A stretch of 64,000 bases of DNA. Origin: Ruegeria halocynthiae (lineage in GTDB: Bacteria; Pseudomonadota; Alphaproteobacteria; Rhodobacterales; Rhodobacteraceae). A program made the position numbers and the translations under genes. The DNA lies in assembly GCF_900106805.1 (NCBI RefSeq), contig NZ_FNNP01000005.1, forward strand, positions 162,027 to 226,026. Reading direction: 5' to 3'. The notes under the pieces are model-generated. The model was given only the letters and a program-made list of their open reading frames with translations, had not been told where the DNA came from and searched no databases. Of the stretch, positions 1 through 7,999 are shown in pieces; positions within the stretch are counted from its first letter, which is position 1; each line of letters starts with the position of its first letter.

Positions 1-1
1 T

Positions 2-82
2 ATCCTGCTTTCGATCGCCTTCACGATCTTCTTTTTTCGCAAGCTCAGCGCCGCGCGTGCTGAATTGGGTATGGGGGGATAA
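2..82 (+). CDS. Sugar ABC transporter permease, C-terminal fragment
   Basis: Reading in phase from base 2 gives 26 codons ending in TAA three bases before the next gene. The peptide has a hydrophobic run followed by FFFRKLSAARAELGMGG, which fits the last membrane helix and cytoplasmic tail of a MalF-type permease. The next two genes are the MalG-type permease and the ATPase of a CUT1 sugar transporter, so this is most likely the first permease, cut by the window edge. The call rests on context and the short tail only; the binding protein is presumably further upstream. Confidence 0.7.
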   Translation: MLLSIAFTIFFFRKLSAARAELGMGG

Positions 83-85
83 CCG

Positions 86-949
86 ATGGATCGCAACAAA
101 ACCCACAGAAACCGGCGCCGTGTACTTAAAGGTCTGCATTTCTTTGGCCTCTTTCTGGTGATGTCGATCATCTGCATTCCGGGGCTTTGGATAATCCTGA
201 ACAGCTTTCGCCCTACAGTCGAGATTATGGCTAAACCCCCGGTTTGGAGGCCGAGCTTTACGCTGGAACACTACCGCGCCATGTTTGGCGGCGCAGGGCA
301 AGGGGGCGTGCCAGTTTTCTCATACCTCTGGAACTCGATTGTCATTTCGGTGACATCTACCCTGATCGCCGTTCTCATCGGGATGTCTGGTGGCTATGCA
401 TTTGCGCGCTACCGCTTCAAGGGTAAATCAGGGTACTTTGTCGGGCTTATGCTGTTTCGCGCGGTCCCCGGCGTGGCGCTGTCGCTGCCCTTGTTCATCG
501 TCTTTGCCAAGGTTGGCATTATCGACACGCATTTTGGGCTGATCCTTGTTTACGTGGCTATGAACGTGCCGTTCACGATATGGCTGACCGACGGGTTCTT
601 CCGCCAGATCCCGAAAGAGCTGCACGAGGCGGCCGAGATCGACGGCTGCACCCGTTGGCAGGCTTTCTGGAAGGTCGAATTTCCGGTGGCTCGTTCGGGC
701 GTGGCCTCGGCAGCGATCTTTGCATTCCTGACATCGTGGAACGAGTTCGCGCTGGCCTCGCAGCTGACACGCTCGGTGGATTCGAAAACCATGCCCGTCG
801 GATTGCTGGATTTCACCGCCGAATTCACCATCAACTGGGGTGGCATGTGCGCTTTGGCGGTTCTGATGATCCTGCCTGCGCTGATCCTGACCTTCATCGT
901 CCAGAAACACCTGATTGCCGGCCTGACATTCGGCGGCGTCAAAGGATAA
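86..949 (+). CDS. Carbohydrate ABC transporter permease (MalG type)
   Basis: This 287-residue inner-membrane protein is the second permease of a CUT1-type sugar importer. It has about six hydrophobic segments, the first at about residues 19-41, and the EAA loop EAAEIDGCTRWQAFWKVEFP near residues 180-200 that docks with the ATPase. The length is normal for the family. It begins three bases after the preceding permease fragment and is followed four bases later by the ATPase, so the three genes are one transcription unit. Substrate cannot be read from the permease; the catabolic genes downstream suggest a deoxyhexose or pentose. Confidence 0.92.
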   Translation: MDRNKTHRNRRRVLKGLHFFGLFLVMSIICIPGLWIILNSFRPTVEIMAKPPVWRPSFTLEHYRAMFGGAGQGGVPVFSYLWNSIVISVTSTLIAVLIGMSGGYAFARYRFKGKSGYFVGLMLFRAVPGVALSLPLFIVFAKVGIIDTHFGLILVYVAMNVPFTIWLTDGFFRQIPKELHEAAEIDGCTRWQAFWKVEFPVARSGVASAAIFAFLTSWNEFALASQLTRSVDSKTMPVGLLDFTAEFTINWGGMCALAVLMILPALILTFIVQKHLIAGLTFGGVKG

Positions 950-953
950 GAAT

Positions 954-2051
954 ATGACAGAAGTTACTCTTTCCAATGTCATCAAACGCTATGGAGTACA
1001 CCAGGCGGTTCACGGCATTGATCTAGATATCGAAGACGGAGAATTTGTTGTGCTGGTCGGCCCTTCGGGTTGCGGCAAGTCGACAACATTGCGGATGATT
1101 GCCGGGTTGGAAGACATCTCGGGTGGCGAGGTGTCCATCGGCGGGCGGGTGGTGAATGACCTGCCGCCGCGGGAACGCAATATCTCGATGGTGTTTCAGA
1201 ACTATGCGCTGTACCCGCACATGAGTGTACGCGAGAACTTGGGTTTCTCGCTGCATATTGCAAAACGACCGGCCGCAGAGATCAAAAAGGCTGTTGATGA
1301 GGCTGCGGCCATTCTGGGCCTGCAAGAGCTGATGGACCGCAAGCCCGCTGCTTTGTCGGGTGGCCAGCGGCAGCGTGTTGCCATGGGCCGCGCGATTGTC
1401 CGGCACCCGGATGTGTTCCTGTTCGACGAACCCCTGTCCAACCTGGACGCGAAACTGCGCACGCAGATGAGGGTTGAGATCAAGAAGCTGCACCAGAAGG
1501 TCGGCAACACGATCATCTATGTGACCCATGATCAGGTCGAGGCGATGACGTTGGCCGATCGTATCGTTCTGATGCGGGATGGTCACATCATTCAGGTTGG
1601 CACGCCGCTGGAATTGTTCAACACGCCCGTAAACACCTTTGTCGCAACTTTCATCGGCTCTCCGCCGATGAATCTGCTGGATGGTGTGGTGACCGAGAAC
1701 GGAAATGTTCGGCTGGGCGATGGGCAAGAGCTTCCCGTTCCTACGGCTGCACGCGCAGGCGTACACGTGGGTCAGCAGGTCAGATACGGGTTTCGCGCAG
1801 ACAATCTAAGCCCCGTGGGCCACGGGGTCGCTGAGGATGGCGATATCGCCGAGATTGATCTCAGGATCGACCTGTCGGAACCGCTGGGCACCGAAACGCT
1901 TTTGTTCGCGGTACTTGCCGGGACCGAAATACAGGGCAAAATGCTGAACCCGCGCCCCGTCACGCCGGGGGAACGCATGACCTGCCGATTGGCGTTGGAA
2001 AAGGCCCACATCTTTGATGCCGAAACAACAAACGTGATCCGGAGTAGCTGA
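954..2051 (+). CDS. Sugar ABC transporter ATP-binding protein (UgpC/MsmK type)
   Basis: This is the cytoplasmic ATPase that powers the sugar importer encoded just upstream. Visible motifs in order are Walker A GPSGCGKST at about residues 37-45, the signature LSGGQRQRVAMGRA, Walker B VFLFDEPLSNLD and the switch histidine in YVTHDQVEAMTLADR. The C-terminal third (from about residue 240) is the OB-fold regulatory domain typical of MalK/UgpC-type ATPases. The 365-residue length is normal. It lies four bases after the permease and one base before the dehydratase gene, tying uptake to catabolism. Such ATPases often serve several transporters, so it does not define the substrate. Confidence 0.95.
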   Translation: MTEVTLSNVIKRYGVHQAVHGIDLDIEDGEFVVLVGPSGCGKSTTLRMIAGLEDISGGEVSIGGRVVNDLPPRERNISMVFQNYALYPHMSVRENLGFSLHIAKRPAAEIKKAVDEAAAILGLQELMDRKPAALSGGQRQRVAMGRAIVRHPDVFLFDEPLSNLDAKLRTQMRVEIKKLHQKVGNTIIYVTHDQVEAMTLADRIVLMRDGHIIQVGTPLELFNTPVNTFVATFIGSPPMNLLDGVVTENGNVRLGDGQELPVPTAARAGVHVGQQVRYGFRADNLSPVGHGVAEDGDIAEIDLRIDLSEPLGTETLLFAVLAGTEIQGKMLNPRPVTPGERMTCRLALEKAHIFDAETTNVIRSS

Positions 2052-2052
2052 T

Positions 2053-3165
2053 ATGGCGAAAATTACCCGCGTAGAGATCAAGATGATCGACCTCGTGCCC
2101 AAGGTGAAGCGGATCGATGCGATTCAGTCCTTCGTCAGTCAGGAAACCCCGATTGTTATCGTGCATGACAGCGATGGGGCCCGGGGTGTCGGCTATACCT
2201 ACACTATCGGAACGGGCGGGCCGTCGGTTGTTGCGCTGCTGGAGAAAACTCTGGCGCCCGCCTTGCTGGGCAAAGACCCGGAGCGCATTGAGCAGATCTG
2301 GCGGGATCTTCTTTACCTCACACACGCTACGGCGGTTGGTGCGATCACGTCACTGGCGCTGGCCGCAATTGATACCGCACTGTGGGACTTGAATTGCCGC
2401 AAAAAGCAGTTGCCTGTGTGGAAGGCTGCAGGCGGCGCGAAGGACAGAATGCGCCTCTACACGACCGAGGGTGGCTGGCTGCATTACTCGACCTCCGAAC
2501 TGGTCGAGAATGCGCTGGCCGCAAAAGAGGCCGGGTTCAAAGGATCGAAAATCAAGATCGGCTCGGACCTGATCGCACAGGATCAAGCGCGACTGAAGGC
2601 TGTTCGTGACGCTGTGGGCGATGCATATGAGATCATGACAGACGGCAATCAAAGTTTCTGCCTTTCCGAAGCAATCCGCTGTGCCCGTATGCTACAAGAG
2701 CTGAACATCGCCTGGTTCGAAGAGCCGATCAAAGCAGACGATATTTCCGCGCATGTCGAACTTGCCCGCCACTCGGACGTTCCGATTGCGGTTGGCGAAA
2801 GCATGTATTCGATCAGCCAGTTCAAGGATTACATGCAGGCAGGCGCCGCTTCGATCATTCAGGTGGATGTGGCCCGGATTGGTGGGATTACCCCCTGGCT
2901 GAAGACCGCCCACATGGCCGAGGCGTTCAATATCGCGGTCTGCCCGCACTTTCTGATGGAGCTTCACCTGCCTTTGGTCTGCGCGGTGCCGAATGCCACC
3001 TGGCTTGAGCACATTCCACAACTTGATGGTGTTACCGGCTCTGGAATGAAGGTGGTGGATGGGCACGCTATCCCCTCGCAAGACCCGGGTCTCGGGATTG
3101 ATTGGGACTGGGAGAAGATCTCGTCAATGGAGATTGTCAGCCATCATGTGAGCGAGGCCGCCTGA
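2053..3165 (+). CDS. Mandelate racemase/muconate lactonizing family sugar-acid dehydratase
   Basis: This enolase-superfamily enzyme of 370 residues probably dehydrates a sugar acid to a 2-keto-3-deoxy acid. The full mandelate-racemase-type catalytic set can be read: the KIK pair Lys166/Lys168, metal ligands Asp197 (in TDGNQS), Glu223 (EEP) and Glu249 (GES), and the Asp272/His299 dyad (DVARIGG and CPHF). It sits between a sugar importer and the enzymes that would use a 2-keto-3-deoxy acid. Candidates are fuconate, rhamnonate, arabinonate or galactonate dehydratase. It is shorter than the classic L-fuconate dehydratases (about 430 residues), so the substrate is open. A 170-base stretch with no convincing gene follows. 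Confidence 0.85.
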   Translation: MAKITRVEIKMIDLVPKVKRIDAIQSFVSQETPIVIVHDSDGARGVGYTYTIGTGGPSVVALLEKTLAPALLGKDPERIEQIWRDLLYLTHATAVGAITSLALAAIDTALWDLNCRKKQLPVWKAAGGAKDRMRLYTTEGGWLHYSTSELVENALAAKEAGFKGSKIKIGSDLIAQDQARLKAVRDAVGDAYEIMTDGNQSFCLSEAIRCARMLQELNIAWFEEPIKADDISAHVELARHSDVPIAVGESMYSISQFKDYMQAGAASIIQVDVARIGGITPWLKTAHMAEAFNIAVCPHFLMELHLPLVCAVPNATWLEHIPQLDGVTGSGMKVVDGHAIPSQDPGLGIDWDWEKISSMEIVSHHVSEAA

Positions 3166-3348
3166 GTTTTAGCGTGACCTTGCGTGAAACCAATATCAAT
3201 ATGACCGAGGAAGCATGAACCGGTTTGCGAAATTTGCGACGACCACTGTCCACGCCTTATCTGGCAAGGGCTGTCGCCCGCCGACCGAATTGGGCGGGGT
3301 TCAAAACAGACCTGCCCGATTCCTTGTGGGCCGAATATGGAGGCTAGG

Positions 3349-3678
3349 ATGCAACGCATGGGAATGATGATCGGGATCAAGCCCGAAAAAATAGACGAAT
3401 ACAAACGGCTACATGCGAACGCGTGGCCGGAGGTCTTGAAACAGATCCACGACAGCAACATTCGCAACTACTCAATCTTTCTGCGTGAACCTGAAAACCT
3501 GTTGTTTGGGTATTGGGAATACCACGGCGATGACTTCCAGGCCGATATGGCGGAGATGGCCAAAGACCCCAAAACTCAGGAGTGGTGGACGTTCACAGAC
3601 CCGTGCCAGTCACCGCTGGCCTCTCGATCAGACGGTGAGCAATGGTCGATGATGCAGCAAGTATTCTACACGGACTGA
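3349..3678 (+). CDS. rhaM: L-rhamnose mutarotase family protein
   Basis: This 109-residue cytoplasmic protein belongs to the RhaM (DUF718) family, which interconverts the anomers of L-rhamnose and related deoxysugars. Family signs are the N-terminal GMMIGIKPEKIDEYKRLH, the central IRNYSIFLREPENLLFGYWE and the C-terminal WWTFTDPCQ. I start it at 3349 rather than at an ATG twelve bases earlier, because GGAGG at 3339-3343 lies five bases before it. It ends three bases before the SDR gene. Its presence argues for a 6-deoxyhexose or a stereochemically similar pentose as the operon's substrate. Confidence 0.88.
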   Translation: MQRMGMMIGIKPEKIDEYKRLHANAWPEVLKQIHDSNIRNYSIFLREPENLLFGYWEYHGDDFQADMAEMAKDPKTQEWWTFTDPCQSPLASRSDGEQWSMMQQVFYTD

Positions 3679-3681
3679 ACC

Positions 3682-4437
3682 ATGACCGATGCACAGAAAC
3701 TTAATCGACTTGAGGGGAAAACCGCCCTCATTACAGCCGCTGGTCAAGGCATTGGCCGCGCCACGGCCACGCTGTTTGCGTCAGAAGGCGCCCGGGTTCT
3801 TGCCTGTGATATCGACACCGAAGCCCTGACCAAGCTTTCTGAGATCAACGGCATCACCGCGTTCAGGCTTGACGTCACGGATGGGGCAGCAGTCGAACAG
3901 GCTGTCGCCGATCTGCCCAAGCTGGATGTGCTGTTCAACTGCGCCGGGTATGTGGCTGCAGGGTCCATACTGGAATGCCCGGAACGGGACTGGGATTTCA
4001 GTTTCGATCTGAACGTCAAGGCCATGTACCGCCTGATAAAACTGACACTGCCGGGGATGCTGGAGCTGGGCGGAGGTTCGATCATAAACATGTCCTCGGT
4101 TGCGTCTTCCCTGAAAGGTGTGCCGAACCGTTTTGCCTATTGTGCCTCAAAGGCTGCTGTTGTTGGGCTCACGAAATCGATCGCTGCAGATTTTGTCGCG
4201 CAGGGAATCCGCTGCAATGCGATTTGCCCCGGCACGGTGGACAGCCCAAGCCTGCACGACCGGCTTCGCGCCACCGGCGACTATGAACAGGCCATGACGG
4301 ATTTCATAGCGCGCCAGCCAATGGGGCGGATTGGCACCTCGGATGAGATTGCCGAGCTGGCGCTTTATCTGGCGAGCGACGCCAGCAAATATACAACTGG
4401 TCAACCATTTGCCATCGACGGTGGCTGGACCATCTGA
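3682..4437 (+). CDS. SDR-family oxidoreductase, probable 2-keto-3-deoxy-L-fuconate/rhamnonate dehydrogenase
   Basis: This 251-residue NAD(P)-dependent short-chain dehydrogenase has the cofactor loop TAAGQGIG (residues 18-25), an acidic residue in ACDID that favours NAD, the NMSS serine strand and the active-site YCASK motif. The sequence resembles the BDH2/DHRS6-like branch, to which 2-keto-3-deoxy-fuconate and -rhamnonate 4-dehydrogenases belong. The next gene encodes a FAH-fold hydrolase able to split the expected 2,4-diketo product, which supports that role. The exact substrate is an inference from context. Confidence 0.82.
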   Translation: MTDAQKLNRLEGKTALITAAGQGIGRATATLFASEGARVLACDIDTEALTKLSEINGITAFRLDVTDGAAVEQAVADLPKLDVLFNCAGYVAAGSILECPERDWDFSFDLNVKAMYRLIKLTLPGMLELGGGSIINMSSVASSLKGVPNRFAYCASKAAVVGLTKSIAADFVAQGIRCNAICPGTVDSPSLHDRLRATGDYEQAMTDFIARQPMGRIGTSDEIAELALYLASDASKYTTGQPFAIDGGWTI

Positions 4438-4454
4438 TCTGGGAGAACCAAACA

Positions 4455-5297
4455 GTGAAACTTCTGCGTTTTGGACCTGTTGGCGCCGAGAAGCCCGGGT
4501 TGTTGGACAGCACCGGAACGATCCGGGATTTGTCAGCGGTCATCGGGGATATCGCTGGCGACAGCCTTGGTGATGAAGCCCTTGGGCAGATCCGTGAACT
4601 GGATCATGCCACACTACCCGAAGTCGGAGGCAACCCCAGAATTGGCGCCTGCGTAGGCAATGTCGGAAAATTTATCTGCATCGGTCTGAATTACGCTGAT
4701 CATGCGGCCGAGAGCGGTATGTCCTTACCGGAAGAGCCTGTGGTCTTCTTCAAGGCGACATCCTCGATCATCGGCCCTAATGATACGGTCGAAATTCCGC
4801 GCGGTTCGGTCAAGACAGACTGGGAAGTCGAGTTGGGCGTCGTGATCGGAAAGACCGCCAAATATGTCTCTGAGCAAGACGCTTTGGAGTATGTGGCGGG
4901 ATACTGCGTCGTAAATGACCTGTCAGAGCGAGATTTCCAACTCCACCGTTCAGGACAGTGGGTCAAAGGGAAATCCGCAGACACTTTTGGTCCGATTGGT
5001 CCTTGGCTGGTTACACGAGACGAGATCCCTGATCCGCAAAACCTGCCCATGTATCTGGACGTCAATGGCCGACGGTTTCAGGAGGGTTCAACCAACACCA
5101 TGCACTTCGGTGTCGCAACAATCGTGTCTCACCTTTCGCAGTTCATGTCTCTTCAGCCCGGTGACATCGTTTCCACCGGTACGCCGCCCGGTGTGGGCAT
5201 GGGTCAAAAACCCGAAGTTTACCTGAGGCCCGGCGACAGGATGGAGCTAGGAATTCAGGGGCTGGGCCTTCAGCGGCAAGACGTCGTGGCAGGATAA
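4455..5297 (+). CDS. FAH-family hydrolase, probable 2,4-diketo-3-deoxy-sugar-acid hydrolase
   Basis: This 280-residue fumarylacetoacetate-hydrolase-fold enzyme probably cleaves 2,4-diketo-3-deoxy-fuconate or -rhamnonate to pyruvate and lactate. The fold signature FICIGLNYADHAAESG (from about residue 74) and the metal ligands in DWEVELGVVIG and VVNDLSERD are present, followed by KSADTFGPIGPWLVT and GDIVSTGTPPGVGMG. It begins 17 bases after the SDR gene, whose product would be its substrate. The alternative, a simple acylpyruvase, is less likely in this operon. Confidence 0.85.
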   Translation: MKLLRFGPVGAEKPGLLDSTGTIRDLSAVIGDIAGDSLGDEALGQIRELDHATLPEVGGNPRIGACVGNVGKFICIGLNYADHAAESGMSLPEEPVVFFKATSSIIGPNDTVEIPRGSVKTDWEVELGVVIGKTAKYVSEQDALEYVAGYCVVNDLSERDFQLHRSGQWVKGKSADTFGPIGPWLVTRDEIPDPQNLPMYLDVNGRRFQEGSTNTMHFGVATIVSHLSQFMSLQPGDIVSTGTPPGVGMGQKPEVYLRPGDRMELGIQGLGLQRQDVVAG

Positions 5298-5315
5298 GTT
5301 AGTGGATCACACGAT

Positions 5316-6470
5316 ATGACAACAACCAATCTGCACAAGCTTTCGGGGTCATTTGTCGGCCGCGTGTGGGTGCCTGACATCGGCCCCGTTCTGGTATCGC
5401 TGCGCGGCAATTCCCTCTTTGATATTACGTCGCGTGAGGTTCCGACCATGCGCGATCTTTTCGAGATGGAAGACCCTGCGGCCTATGTCACGCAGGTAGA
5501 TGGGAAAGAGTTTGCCAGCCTGGATCAACTTGAGGCGGAAAGCCTTGCCGCTGAAAGTGATCCGTCCAAACGCCATTTCCTGGCACCGAATGATTTGCAG
5601 GCGGTGAAGGCGGCTGGCGTGACTTTCGCCAGATCCATGGTGGAACGTGTGATCGAAGAACGTGCAGCAGGTGACCCCCAAGCTGCCGAAGCGATCCGCG
5701 CCCGTATCGGCGATCTCATCGGTGCAAGCCTGTCGAATATCGAGCCGGGTTCCAAACAAGCCGAGCAGGCTAAACAGGCGTTGATCAAGGAAGGTCTCTG
5801 GTCGCAGTATCTGGAAGTTGGGATAGGCCCGGATGCCGAGGTGTTTTCCAAGGCACAGGTCCTCTCGGCGGTTGGCTGGGGCGCGCCGGTTGGATTGCAT
5901 CCGAAATCCGTCTGGAACAACCCGGAACCCGAGATTGTGCTGGCGGTGAACAGCAAGGGTAATATTCAAGGGGCCACCATCGGTAACGACGTGAATCTGC
6001 GTGATTTTGAAGGGCGATCTGCCCTGCTCCTCAGCAAAGCCAAGGACAACAATGCCTCGGCTGCGATCGGGCCGTTCATCCGGCTTTTTGATGGCGGCTA
6101 TTCCATGGATGATATCCGATCTGCAGAACTGACCATGACGGTTACCGGCACCGACGGCTATGTTCTGAACGGTCAGTCCATGATGTCCAAGATCAGCCGT
6201 GATCCGGCCGATATCGTGGCGCAGACCATCAACGAGAATCATCAATACCCGGATGGCTTCATGCTGTATCTGGGCACCCTGTTTGCGCCGACGGATGACC
6301 GTGACGTGCCCGGGGAAGGATTCACGCACAAGATCGGAGACCGGGTGGATATCACGGCGACCGGTCTTGGGACATTGACGAACGATGTGCGGACAAGTGG
6401 CGATTGCCAGCCCTGGGCCTTCGGACCATCCGCATTCATGCGCAACCTTGCTGCGCGTAACCTGATTTGA
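5316..6470 (+). CDS. FAH-family 2-keto-3-deoxy-pentonate dehydratase (XylX/KdaD-like)
   Basis: This is a second, longer (384-residue) FAH-fold protein. Its size and the C-terminal catalytic half resemble Caulobacter XylX and archaeal 2-keto-3-deoxy-arabinonate dehydratases, which make 2,5-dioxopentanoate (alpha-ketoglutarate semialdehyde). Metal-binding features can be seen in NPEPEIVLAV and GNDVNLRDFEG, and GLGTLTNDV near the C-terminus is typical. The aldehyde dehydrogenase gene eleven bases downstream would oxidise that product to 2-oxoglutarate. The pairing is the main support for the assignment; whether the natural substrate comes from D-arabinose, L-arabinose or xylose is not visible. 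Confidence 0.85.
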   Translation: MTTTNLHKLSGSFVGRVWVPDIGPVLVSLRGNSLFDITSREVPTMRDLFEMEDPAAYVTQVDGKEFASLDQLEAESLAAESDPSKRHFLAPNDLQAVKAAGVTFARSMVERVIEERAAGDPQAAEAIRARIGDLIGASLSNIEPGSKQAEQAKQALIKEGLWSQYLEVGIGPDAEVFSKAQVLSAVGWGAPVGLHPKSVWNNPEPEIVLAVNSKGNIQGATIGNDVNLRDFEGRSALLLSKAKDNNASAAIGPFIRLFDGGYSMDDIRSAELTMTVTGTDGYVLNGQSMMSKISRDPADIVAQTINENHQYPDGFMLYLGTLFAPTDDRDVPGEGFTHKIGDRVDITATGLGTLTNDVRTSGDCQPWAFGPSAFMRNLAARNLI

Positions 6471-6480
6471 GGACACCACA

Positions 6481-7992
6481 ATGATAACAGGTAAACACTA
6501 TATCGCGGGCGAGTGGCTGGAATCCGAAGGGCGGTTCTCGTCCACTCCTGTCACCGGAGGCGCTCAGGAATTCTGTGTAGGTACTCCTGCTTTGGTGGAG
6601 CAGGCCGCGGCAGCAGCGGAAGAAGCCTTTGAAGCCTATGGGGCCACATCGCGCGAGGCGCGTGCGACCTTTCTCGAACGGATCGCCGAAGAGATAGACG
6701 CGCGCGGCGACCAGATCACCACAACAGGCTGCGCAGAAACCGGCCTGCCCCAGGCGCGTCTGCAGGGCGAACGGGGCCGCACGGTTGGCCAGCTGCGGTT
6801 GTTTGCCAGCCATATCCGGGCCGGGGACTATCTGGATCGCCGACATGACGCCGCACTACCTGATCGCGTGCCTTTGCCGCGCCCAGAGCTGCGCATGGTT
6901 CAACGCCCGATCGGCCCTGTGGCCGTGTTCGGCGCCTCGAACTTTCCGCTGGCCTTCTCGGTCGCAGGGGGTGACACGGCAAGCGCTTTGGCAGCCGGAT
7001 GCCCGGTCATTGTTAAAGGTCACTCGGCCCATCCCGGAACGTCCGAGATTGTCGCACAAGCCATTGCCGCTGCTGTTCAAGCCTGCGGCATGCCGAATGG
7101 TGTCTTCTCGCTGATCCAGGGAGGTCGCCGCGATGTTGGCGAGGCTTTGGTGCAACATCCCCTGATCAATGCGGTCGGATTTACGGGTTCGCTCGGCGGT
7201 GGCCGTGCACTGTTTGACCTCTGCGCTACGCGACCGATGCCTATTCCATTCTTTGGTGAGCTGGGCTCGATCAATCCGGTGTTTGTTTTGCCCAATGCGG
7301 CCAGGTCTCGCGCTGCCGAGATCGGCACAGCCTGGGCCGGTTCACTGATTATGGGCGCGGGCCAGTTCTGCACCAATCCCGGCGTTGTTTTCATTGAGGA
7401 CAGTGCCGCTGACGCCTTCATCAATGCGGCCTCCGAGGCCCTCGCCGCGACGGATGAGCAGGCGATGCTGACCGACGGTATCGCCGAGGCCTATCGTTTG
7501 GGCGCCGCACAACTGCAGCAGATTGACAGCCTACGCGAGGTGGTTGGCGCCCCGTGCGATAGCCGCAGCGCGCTGCCCTATCTGTTCGAGACGACCCTCG
7601 ACACCTGGCAATCCGAGCCTCATTTGGCAGAAGAAGTCTTTGGCCCGCTGGGCATCGTGGTTCGCGTTCCCTCGACCTCCGATTTCGCCGGAATCGCGCG
7701 CGGTTTTGCCGGTCAACTGACGGCTACATTGCAGATGGACGCCGCAGACACTGGGCTGGCGGCCAGCCTGCGCCCGATCCTCGAACGCAAGGCGGGTCGT
7801 ATACTGGCCAATGGTTTCCCGACCGGCGTCGAGGTCAGCGATACCATGGTTCACGGAGGTCCGTACCCCGCTTCGACCAATTTCGGTGCAACGTCGGTGG
7901 GCACACTTTCCATCCGGCGCTGGCTGCGTCCGGTGTGTTATCAGGCGATGCCAGAAAGTATCCTGCCAGAGGACGCGATTGGGGCCTTCTGA
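6481..7992 (+). CDS. Aldehyde dehydrogenase, probable alpha-ketoglutarate semialdehyde dehydrogenase
   Basis: This 503-residue NAD(P)-dependent aldehyde dehydrogenase probably makes 2-oxoglutarate from its semialdehyde. Visible are the cofactor region PVAVFGASNFPLAFS, the general-base glutamate in FFGELGSINPVFV and the catalytic cysteine in GAGQFCTNPGVVF. The divergent spacing and the HGGPYPASTNFGATSVGT tail fit the KGSADH branch found with oxidative pentose and sugar-acid pathways. It is the last gene of the operon and converges on a sulfatase gene. Together with the XylX-like dehydratase it completes a Weimberg-type exit into the TCA cycle. Confidence 0.88.
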   Translation: MITGKHYIAGEWLESEGRFSSTPVTGGAQEFCVGTPALVEQAAAAAEEAFEAYGATSREARATFLERIAEEIDARGDQITTTGCAETGLPQARLQGERGRTVGQLRLFASHIRAGDYLDRRHDAALPDRVPLPRPELRMVQRPIGPVAVFGASNFPLAFSVAGGDTASALAAGCPVIVKGHSAHPGTSEIVAQAIAAAVQACGMPNGVFSLIQGGRRDVGEALVQHPLINAVGFTGSLGGGRALFDLCATRPMPIPFFGELGSINPVFVLPNAARSRAAEIGTAWAGSLIMGAGQFCTNPGVVFIEDSAADAFINAASEALAATDEQAMLTDGIAEAYRLGAAQLQQIDSLREVVGAPCDSRSALPYLFETTLDTWQSEPHLAEEVFGPLGIVVRVPSTSDFAGIARGFAGQLTATLQMDAADTGLAASLRPILERKAGRILANGFPTGVEVSDTMVHGGPYPASTNFGATSVGTLSIRRWLRPVCYQAMPESILPEDAIGAF

Positions 7993-7999
7993 CAGGGAG

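Noticed and set aside
5349..6479. A 376-codon minus-strand frame over the XylX-like gene
   Set aside because: It lies wholly over a well-supported enzyme gene, has no family features and is rich in the residues expected from a reverse-strand shadow.
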